From Clostridia bacterium (GTDB lineage: Bacteria; Bacillota; Clostridia; Oscillospirales; Acutalibacteraceae): 5,586 nt of DNA. The stretch spans positions 1 to 5,586 of the forward strand of contig CAAFXD010000054.1 in assembly GCA_900766945.1 (NCBI GenBank). The letters are read 5' to 3'. The notes under the pieces were generated by a model. That model was not told the DNA's origin, searched no databases, and saw nothing but the letters and a program-made list of their open reading frames with translations. A program made the translations under genes and the position numbers. This document shows, one piece after another, positions 1 to 4,635 of this stretch (positions are counted from its first letter, which is position 1; each line of letters starts with the position of its first letter).

Positions 1-88
1 CACTTTTTCACCGTTGTCGGGCGTCAGCCCGACTGCCGTCTCAAAAGCAAAAATCCATCCGTACTCTCTGCATTTTCGGTGCAAAGCA

Positions 89-194
89 GTTTAAAACGAG
101 TAGATTTTTGCTTGAACAAGGCACAAAATCGCCGCCATACTGCCGTATGGCAAGATTTTTAACGCAGGTCAGGCGAAAATATGCCGTTTTAAAC
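89..194. repeat. Nested palindromic element, MITE-like or structured RNA
   Basis: The ends are a perfect 10-bp inverted repeat, GTTTAAAACG (89-98) and CGTTTTAAAC (185-194). Inside, AAAATC (125-130) pairs with GATTTT (154-159), and the centre is a perfect hairpin GCCATAC-TGCC-GTATGGC (134-151). The arms between ends and centre are imperfectly complementary, so the unit could fold into one long hairpin. A second inverted repeat, AAGCAAAAATC (45-55) with GATTTTTGCTT (103-113), overlaps the left arm and would compete with this fold. A separate hairpin, GTCGGGC-GTCA-GCCCGAC, lies at 16-33. The central hairpin followed by a T run could end transcription on either strand, including that of the upstream ybjQ-like gene. 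No protein is apparent: the open frame across this stretch runs antisense into the next gene. Whether it is a mobile repeat or an RNA is inference. Confidence 0.6.
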
Positions 195-236
195 CATATC
201 GTGTTCGACTCCCCTCACCTTACCGAATATCTGCGT

Positions 237-554
237 TCAAATCGTCACCGCTGTGCCCGAGGCGGTCACCATCAGCATATTGCCGCCTTGACCCAATACT
301 TCGTAGTCAATATCAATGCCGATAATCGCGTTTGCGCCCATTTGCGCGGCGCGCTGTGCCATCTCGTTGACTGCCTGCTCGCGTGCTTCAATCAGTTCTT
401 TTTCATAGGAGCCCGAACGGCCACCGAAAAAGTTGGTAAGCCCCGCAGTAAAATCTTTGACGAAATCCACGCCGGAAATCACCTCGCCGCAAACCAGCCC
501 CAAATAGCTTTTTACGGGATAGCCTTCTACATTCGGTGTTGTGGTTAAAATCAT
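237..554 (-). CDS. YbjQ/UPF0145 family protein
   Basis: A 105-residue protein recognised as YbjQ/UPF0145 (sometimes called the heavy-metal-binding domain family); the length is normal for the family. Family features visible are the N-terminal strand MILTTTPNVEGYPVKSYLG (1-19), the GEVISGVDFVKDF segment (23-35), the glycine/serine loop FFGGRSGSYEKEL (43-54), a long helix with AREQAVNEMAQRAAQMGANAI (58-77, in part), and the closing strands IGIDIDYEVL and VTASGTAV. There is no signal peptide or membrane segment, so it should be cytosolic. The start is fixed by AGGAGG (562-567) seven bases upstream. It lies 22 bp after the DUF1836 gene and shares its promoter. The family's biochemical role is not established; metal binding is only a family label, and I see no Cys/His cluster supporting it here (one Cys, no His). 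Confidence 0.92.
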   Translation of the reverse strand: MILTTTPNVEGYPVKSYLGLVCGEVISGVDFVKDFTAGLTNFFGGRSGSYEKELIEAREQAVNEMAQRAAQMGANAIIGIDIDYEVLGQGGNMLMVTASGTAVTI

Positions 555-576
555 ATGTATACCTCCTTTTGTATGT

Positions 577-1140
577 TTATAAGCCCAGCTTATCGTATTC
601 TGTATCCGCCTGTTTTTTCAGTTCCGAGGCAACAAACCCCAAAACCATACACAGCACGGCGCGTTCGAGTTTTTCCTTGGAATCCGCGTTCGGCCCGTGA
701 TATTGCGAAAGATGCTGTTCGATAATTTCCGCCAATTTTTCGCGGTTTGTGGTTTGCTGCTCGTCCGCCTCGTGAATGACGGCGCACAAAAGGCTGAACA
801 ACTCGCGGTCGGGGATGATGTCATCACTGCGGTCGTCCACCTGCCCGTTTATGTAGGTCATCAGCGCAATGATTTTGTCGAGTTGCATGGAGTTTCGCAG
901 CATATTGATAATCACAATGCGCACAATCTGCTGTTCGCCGTAGCGCTTGCCCGTCGGGCGCTCCACCCAGCCGCGCTTTACCCAATTTTGAATGGTCGAG
1001 CCCTCCAAGCCCGTCAGCTCCCGCAGTTGGCTTAATGTCAAGCCCTTTGTCACCGCCAATACGGGCGAGAGCACCGCAAACGCATTTTGCTGTAAGCCGT
1101 CCGTCCACGGCAAAACTGTCCCCGGGACTGTTCTCAACAT
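577..1140 (-). CDS. DUF1836 helix-turn-helix domain protein
   Basis: A 187-residue protein that matches the DUF1836 family of Bacillota, small proteins with a MerR-like winged helix. Residues 33-62 (GLTLSQLRELTGLEGSTIQN then WVKRGWVERP) read as the helix-turn-helix, followed by the wing-like GKRYGEQQI (64-72) and helices 73-97. The C-terminal half (111-187) is predicted helical and charged, probably for dimerisation or ligand sensing. A MerR-like protein would bind a palindromic promoter, and one exists in its own promoter at 1179-1192. The start is set by AAGGAGGAG (1146-1154), whose AGGAGG core (1148-1153) is seven bases before the ATG. It is the first gene of an operon with the YbjQ-like gene. 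No ligand-binding motif can be recognised, so the signal is unknown. The family call is confident; DNA-binding function and autoregulation are inference. Confidence 0.88.
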   Translation of the reverse strand: MLRTVPGTVLPWTDGLQQNAFAVLSPVLAVTKGLTLSQLRELTGLEGSTIQNWVKRGWVERPTGKRYGEQQIVRIVIINMLRNSMQLDKIIALMTYINGQVDDRSDDIIPDRELFSLLCAVIHEADEQQTTNREKLAEIIEQHLSQYHGPNADSKEKLERAVLCMVLGFVASELKKQADTEYDKLGL

Positions 1141-1167
1141 CTTATCTCCTCCTTTTGATGTGACTTG

Positions 1168-1196
1168 ATTATATCACAGGTTCAAAAGAACCGCAA
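1168..1196 (-). promoter_or_regulatory. Sigma-A-type promoter of the DUF1836-ybjQ operon
   Basis: On the minus strand, -35 TTGCGG (complement of 1191-1196) and a perfect -10 TATAAT (complement of 1168-1173) are separated by exactly 17 bp. The start codon lies about 28 bases downstream of the -10 element, leaving a short leader with a strong ribosome binding site. Confidence 0.8.
1179..1192. promoter_or_regulatory. Candidate operator palindrome in promoter spacer
   Basis: A perfect inverted repeat GGTTC-AAAA-GAACC sits between the -35 and -10 boxes and overlaps the last two bases of the -35. A dyad in the spacer is the usual site for MerR-type regulators, and the first gene transcribed encodes a MerR-like helix-turn-helix protein. 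Binding by that protein is inferred. Confidence 0.5.
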
Positions 1197-1239
1197 CGGG
1201 CAATTTTGCCCGAAAAATGCGGATTTTGCCGAATTTCGG
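1197..1239. repeat. Two short hairpins between divergent functions
   Basis: CGGGCAA-TT-TTGCCCG (1197-1212) is a perfect palindrome directly upstream of the -35 box, and CCGAA-T-TTCGG (1229-1239) follows. They lie downstream of the minus-strand ATPase gene, which ends at 1297, and could weakly terminate its transcript, but neither has a clean T run on that strand. The first may instead be a regulator site upstream of the operon promoter. Confidence 0.4.
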
Positions 1240-1296
1240 TTGTTTTTGCGGAGCGGCGGGCAGTTTTTTAATCGGATTGCGTGCTTTTACTGTATT

Positions 1297-2031
1297 TTAT
1301 AGGGTGGCGTTCGGAAAAATACTGTCGCAAAGCGCGGTGTAAATCGGCGACAGCCCGTCGGCAAGCCAATCCGTAAAATCGGGCAAATCCCATTGCGGCA
1401 AAGACGCTTTCACGGCAGGGAACGGAAGCCGCACCGCGGTAAAGCCGTTGGATTGTATCAAATACACCGCGCCGCCGTGTAAATGCGCGGTTTGTGCGGC
1501 AAACCACAGCCCGCCGCCTTGGTGCTTTTGCGCCGCATAAAAAACGGAGACGGGGAAATCCCCCTCGCTCGCCACGGTCAGCACCGCTCTGTCGCCGACC
1601 GATGCCGTGTCGATAAAAATATACCGTCCCGCGCTGTACCGCAAGGCGTTGGAGAGCAGATTGAGCGTCGCCCACAAAGCCGCCTGCGGGCGGCAGGCGG
1701 CGGTAATATGGGGTTCCCCCGTGAAAAACACGCGCTTTTGCGTTTCTCCACATAGCAAATCCGCGCAAAAAGCCGCGCTTTCACAAAGGGCAGACAGCGG
1801 CACACACATTGGCGGGGCGGCAGTTTGCGGCGGTGTGCGGTTTTGTAGGGTGCGCAACAACCGTAAGCCGCCGACGCGCGCCGCAAGCAGTTCCGCTGTG
1901 GGGGCGTTTTGCTCGGCAACACACAGCGCGTCAAAATAAGTTTGCAGGTCGGCGCGGACGGTGCCGTTTTGTGCGCGCACGGCAAAGTCCGCCTCCAACC
2001 GATGCAAAGCGTCTAAAAGTTCCGTTTGCAT
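1297..2031 (-). CDS. Degenerate histidine-kinase-like ATPase domain protein
   Basis: A 244-residue soluble protein. Its middle resembles a GHKL/HATPase_c fold: an N-box-like NLLSNALRYS (124-133) and a G2-like GGGLWFAAQTAHLHGG (172-187) before a closing strand AVYLIQSNGFTAVRLPFP (188-205). The G1 box, normally DxGxG, is replaced by VASEGDFPV (153-161), so the adenine-contacting Asp is missing. I find no H-box histidine, no transmembrane or PAS sensor region and no response regulator nearby. Residues 1-75 are helical and Ala/Leu-rich and could be a degenerate dimerisation region; the last 35 residues (DFTDWLADGL...) are not recognised. The start has a moderate AAGGGGG site (complement of 2035-2041). 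It is transcribed away from gap; I see no convincing promoter for it in the 147 bp upstream. It may be an inactive kinase remnant, a kinase-related regulator, or a diverged sensor fragment. Confidence 0.65.
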   Translation of the reverse strand: MQTELLDALHRLEADFAVRAQNGTVRADLQTYFDALCVAEQNAPTAELLAARVGGLRLLRTLQNRTPPQTAAPPMCVPLSALCESAAFCADLLCGETQKRVFFTGEPHITAACRPQAALWATLNLLSNALRYSAGRYIFIDTASVGDRAVLTVASEGDFPVSVFYAAQKHQGGGLWFAAQTAHLHGGAVYLIQSNGFTAVRLPFPAVKASLPQWDLPDFTDWLADGLSPIYTALCDSIFPNATL

Positions 2032-2178
2032 AAGCCCCCTTTCAAAAATGTATACTGCGGCTGTTCGGGTTTATACTAATTCATATAGCAATAGCATACC
2101 CAACCCGCGCGGATTTACCAATTATTTTAGGCAGTTTGACAAAGTTTTCACAACGCGGCAGAAATTTCCCGAAAGTTC

Positions 2179-2207
2179 TTGCAAATTTTGCCGTTCCGTT
2201 ATAGAAT
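2179..2207 (+). promoter_or_regulatory. Promoter of gap
   Basis: TTGCAA (2179-2184) and TAGAAT (2202-2207) are spaced by 17 bp and lie about 42 bases before the start codon, a sensible position for a strongly expressed glycolytic gene. A consensus TTGACA at 2136-2141 has no good -10 partner and is less likely. Confidence 0.6.
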
Positions 2208-2236
2208 AGTATCGCAAAAAAATAAATATTATTTTT

Positions 2237-2241
2237 GGAGG
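2237..2241 (+). promoter_or_regulatory. Ribosome binding site of gap
   Basis: GGAGG is eight bases before ATG 2250. It decides the start: a longer in-frame reading from TTG 2235 would run through the binding site itself and can be discarded. Confidence 0.85.
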
Positions 2242-2249
2242 TAATCCCA

Positions 2250-3287
2250 ATGGCAGTTAAAGTAGCAATCAATGGGTTCGGTCGTATCGGCCGTCTCGCA
2301 TTCAGACAGATGTTCGGCGCAGAAGGCTATGAAGTCGTTGCCATCAACGACCTTACAAAGCCCTCAATGCTTGCACATCTTTTGAAGTATGACACCGCAC
2401 AGGGCGGTTACTGCGGCAGAATCGGCGAAGCGGCACACACCGTTTCCGCTGACGACGAAGCAGGCACCATCACTGTGGACGGCAAAACCCTCAAAATCTA
2501 TGCGAAAGCAAACGCGGCAGAGCTCCCCTGGGGCGAAATCGGTGTTGACGTTGTTCTTGAATGCACCGGTTTCTACTGCTCGAAAGACAAATCCCAGGCA
2601 CACATTGACGCAGGCGCAAAGAAAGTTGTTATTTCCGCACCCGCAGGCAATGACCTGAAAACCATCGTTTACAGCGTAAACGAAAACACCCTCACCGCTG
2701 ATGACACCATCATTTCCGCGGCTTCCTGCACCACCAACTGCTTGGCGCCCATGGCGAAAGCGCTGAACGACTATGCACCGATTCAGAGCGGTATCATGAG
2801 CACTATTCACGCATACACCGGCGACCAGATGATTTTGGACGGCCCGCACAGAAAAGGCGACCTTCGCCGTGCACGCGCAGGCGCTGCAAACATCGTTCCG
2901 AACTCCACCGGCGCTGCAAAAGCGATCGGCTTGGTTATTCCGGAACTCAACGGCAAACTCATCGGTTCCGCACAGCGCGTGCCCGTTCCGACCGGTTCCA
3001 CCACCATTTTGACCGCTGTTGTCAAAGGTGCTGATGTGACCAAAGAGGGCATCAACGCGGCAATGAAAGCGGCGGCTTCCGAGAGCTTCGGCTACAACGA
3101 AGACCCGATTGTTTCCTCCGATGTTATCGGTATGCGCTTCGGCTCTTTGTTTGATGCAACCCAGACCATGGTTGCGAAGATTGCGGACGACCTCTATGAG
3201 GTACAGGTTGTTTCGTGGTATGACAACGAAAACTCCTACACCAGCCAGATGGTCCGCACCATCAAATACTTCGCAGAACTTGCGTAA
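2250..3287 (+). CDS. gap: Glyceraldehyde-3-phosphate dehydrogenase (NAD-dependent, type I)
   Basis: Catalyses oxidative phosphorylation of glyceraldehyde-3-phosphate to 1,3-bisphosphoglycerate in glycolysis; cytosolic homotetramer. The 345-residue length is usual. It has the NAD-binding Rossmann motif GFGRIGR (9-15) and Asp34 after AIN, the residue that favours NAD over NADP. The catalytic core SCTTNC has Cys160 as nucleophile, with His187 in HAYTGD as its base partner. Phosphate-site residues include Ser159, Thr161, Thr190, Thr220 and Arg243. GDLRRARAGAANIVPNSTG (203-221) and SWYDNENSYT (322-331) are family signatures. ATG 2250 is chosen from GGAGG eight bases upstream. The gene appears monocistronic, from its own promoter to the terminator at 3311, as expected of a highly expressed glycolytic gene without a cgg-type operon. 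The neighbours are unrelated. Nothing is missing or truncated; a NADP-preferring GapB role is unlikely because of Asp34. Confidence 0.98.
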   Translation: MAVKVAINGFGRIGRLAFRQMFGAEGYEVVAINDLTKPSMLAHLLKYDTAQGGYCGRIGEAAHTVSADDEAGTITVDGKTLKIYAKANAAELPWGEIGVDVVLECTGFYCSKDKSQAHIDAGAKKVVISAPAGNDLKTIVYSVNENTLTADDTIISAASCTTNCLAPMAKALNDYAPIQSGIMSTIHAYTGDQMILDGPHRKGDLRRARAGAANIVPNSTGAAKAIGLVIPELNGKLIGSAQRVPVPTGSTTILTAVVKGADVTKEGINAAMKAAASESFGYNEDPIVSSDVIGMRFGSLFDATQTMVAKIADDLYEVQVVSWYDNENSYTSQMVRTIKYFAELA

Positions 3288-3310
3288 GAAAAATCAAAAT
3301 ACAGATTTTG

Positions 3311-3346
3311 CAAGGGTACGGTTTTTACCGTACCCTTGTTTTTTTT
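3311..3346 (+). terminator. Intrinsic terminator of gap
   Basis: A perfect 11-bp stem CAAGGGTACGG (3311-3321) with CCGTACCCTTG (3328-3338), extended by one A-T pair to a TTTT loop, then eight T. It begins 24 bases after the gap stop codon. Textbook rho-independent form. Confidence 0.95.
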
Positions 3347-3420
3347 CGCCGTATGCGAAAATCCCCGCCCGCCCGAAAAATTTTTGTTATTCTGCGCCGT
3401 CAGGGGAAGAATCCACCTGA

Positions 3421-3510
3421 TTGTCATTCTGAGGCGACAGCCGAAGAACCTCATTTCGTGTATTTTTATTTTGTGCTATTTGCGATCCTTCGCTTCGCTC
3501 AGGATGACAA
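3421..3510. repeat. MITE-like 90-bp inverted repeat element
   Basis: The ends are TTGTCATTCTGAG (3421-3433) and CTCAGGATGACAA (3498-3510), 12 of 13 matching as inverted repeats. The similarity continues inward with gaps: the left arm runs GCGACAGCCGAAGAACC and the right arm, reversed, CGAAGCGAAGGATC, so the arms cover about 30 bp each around an AT-rich centre. No coding capacity and no clear target duplication. The TGTCATTCTGAG...GAAGGATC ending is one I recognise as a dispersed repeat in many bacterial genomes; mobilisation in trans is inference. It occupies part of the gene-free stretch 3347-3831. Confidence 0.7.
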
Positions 3511-3536
3511 ATTGGTATTTGTGGGGGAAATTTGTA

Positions 3537-3563
3537 CGGTAGGGCGGGGGCTCGCCCCCGCCG
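3537..3563. repeat. GC-rich hairpin, REP-like
   Basis: A perfect 9-bp stem GGCGGGGGC (3543-3551) with GCCCCCGCC (3554-3562). It begins with TAGGGCGGGGG, the inverse of the CCCCCGCCCTA ends at 3658 and 3707, so 3539-3669 could be one larger unit bounded by GTAGGGCGGGGG and CCCCCGCCCTAC. Another palindromic run, CCCCGCGGCGGGG (3579-3591), and a hairpin GTTTGC-TTC-GCAAAC (3621-3635) lie within it. No protein is apparent. Confidence 0.6.
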
Positions 3564-3633
3564 TCAATTCACATCGAACCCCGCGGCGGGGGCAAATTCT
3601 CCGAATTCAGGCACCCTTTTGTTTGCTTCGCAA

Positions 3634-3718
3634 ACATTTCCCCTTTCAGGGGAATAACCCCCGCCCTACTCTATTATAACTGACATTTCCCCGAACAGGG
3701 GAATCACCCCCGCCCTAC
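3634..3718. repeat. Two 36-bp direct repeats with internal hairpins
   Basis: Copies at 3634-3669 and 3683-3718 match in 32 of 36 positions, 49 bp apart. Each contains a stem TTCCCC...GGGGAA (3638-3654, 3687-3703) followed by the CCCCCGCCCTAC end. Three of the four differences fall in the hairpin loop, so the stems are preserved while the loops drift. Confidence 0.75.
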
Positions 3719-3780
3719 CCTGTAAAATGTATTTCGTGCGTAGGGGCAAAACACAGCAACCCCGCGGACACGCAAAGGAC

Positions 3781-3814
3781 AAACAAATCCCCGCCCTATA
3801 ACAGGGCGGGGATT
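3781..3814 (-). terminator. Hairpin terminating the sialidase-DUF218 operon
   Basis: Perfect 12-bp stem AATCCCCGCCCT (3786-3797) with AGGGCGGGGATT (3803-3814) and a five-base loop, starting 18 bases after the stop codon of the DUF218 gene. On the minus strand it is followed by TTTGTTTGT, a moderate T-rich tail. The stem shares the CCCCGCCCT core of the nearby repeats, so a repeat copy may have been recruited as terminator. Confidence 0.65.
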
Positions 3815-3831
3815 CTGATATCTGTTTTCTG

Positions 3832-4617
3832 TTATCGCTCAAAAAAATACCCAACGAAAGTAAACCATTCGCGGGCGATAAAGGTCGGCAGGGCGAACAC
3901 GCCCGAGCGCGCGCTGACCTTGTAGGTTTGCAAGCCCTGTTTTTCGGCAAGCAACCCTGCGCGGTACTGGTGAAAATCGGTGGTAATGAGCACCACCGTA
4001 TCGCCCAATCCCTTTTCCGTTAAAATCTGTTTGGAATATTGCATATTTTCGGCGGTGGTGGTGGAGTTTTCCTCCAAATACAGCCGTTCGGGAGCAATGC
4101 CTTTTTCCGTCAGCGCGTTATACATACACCGCGCTTCGGAGATATTCTCGCCGTCGCCCTTGCCGCCCGAAAGGATACACACCGCCTGCGGATTTTCGGT
4201 CAAATAGTCATACGCCGCGTCAATGCGCTTTTTTAGCATTGCGCTCGGTTTTTCGCCGTTCACCGCACAGCCGAGCACCACGGCGGGGGAATTTTCGGGA
4301 ATTTCGGCAGAGGCGGCAAACCCGCGCACCACAAGCACCGTAACGGTGATTGCCCAAAGGCAAATTGCTGTTAACAAAACCGCGCCGACACAAAGCAAAG
4401 CCTTGCCGCCTGCGGATTGTCGGCAATTTTGCAAAAAGCCTTTGATTTTCGGGGAAAACACGGCGCAAAGCACAATTAAAATGCCAACCGCCATACCGAA
4501 AACCGACGCGCTGTTCAGCACGAACGAAACAAACGGCGTAAACAATATGAAAATCACCGCGCCGAGGAAAATCCCGCAAATTCTGCCTTTGGAAAGGCGT
4601 TTTTTTGTCTTGTCCAT
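3832..4617 (-). CDS. YdcF-like DUF218 membrane protein
   Basis: A 261-residue protein of the YdcF/SanA (DUF218) family. The N-terminus is basic, then three hydrophobic segments near residues 13-34, 38-54 and 73-97 predict membrane anchoring. The DUF218 domain covers about 110-245: AVVLGCAV (112-119), MLKKRIDAA (127-135), SGGKGDGENISEA (150-162), LEENSTTTAENMQYSK (181-196) and ITTDFHQYRA (211-220), whose acidic, Asn and His positions are the conserved core. Topology is predicted to place the domain outside the membrane. Family members are implicated in cell envelope processes and the enzymatic activity is not established. ATG 4617 is chosen because GGGAGGG lies six bases upstream; an earlier GTG at 4632 would overlap this site. 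It follows the sialidase-like gene by 18 bp, so they are probably cotranscribed. Confidence 0.88.
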   Translation of the reverse strand: MDKTKKRLSKGRICGIFLGAVIFILFTPFVSFVLNSASVFGMAVGILIVLCAVFSPKIKGFLQNCRQSAGGKALLCVGAVLLTAICLWAITVTVLVVRGFAASAEIPENSPAVVLGCAVNGEKPSAMLKKRIDAAYDYLTENPQAVCILSGGKGDGENISEARCMYNALTEKGIAPERLYLEENSTTTAENMQYSKQILTEKGLGDTVVLITTDFHQYRAGLLAEKQGLQTYKVSARSGVFALPTFIAREWFTFVGYFFER

Positions 4618-4623
4618 AGTTTG

Positions 4624-4630
4624 CCCTCCC
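4624..4630 (-). promoter_or_regulatory. Ribosome binding site of the DUF218 gene
   Basis: GGGAGGG on the minus strand, six bases before ATG 4617, lying within the 18-bp gap after the upstream stop codon. It excludes the upstream GTG as start. Confidence 0.75.
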
Positions 4631-4635
4631 ACAGA

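Noticed and set aside
108..548. Plus-strand open frame of 146 codons
   Set aside because: It runs antisense over the YbjQ-like gene and the palindromic element, has no ribosome binding site, and its protein shows no family features.
1268..1768. Minus-strand frame of 166 codons overlapping the ATPase gene
   Set aside because: It is Arg/Ala-rich with low-complexity composition typical of an off-frame reading of GC-rich coding DNA; the overlapping frame has N-box and G2 motifs.
2136..2164. Consensus -35 TTGACA as the main gap promoter
   Set aside because: The -10 position at 16-18 bp reads CAGAAA or similar, a poor match; the TTGCAA-17-TAGAAT pair is better placed.
3308..3679. Plus-strand frames after gap
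   Set aside because: They begin in the gap terminator and read through inverted repeats; there is no ribosome binding site and no recognisable protein.
3421..3814. CRISPR array
   Set aside because: Repeats are only two near copies or palindromic hairpins, without regular spacing or unique spacers, and no cas gene is present.
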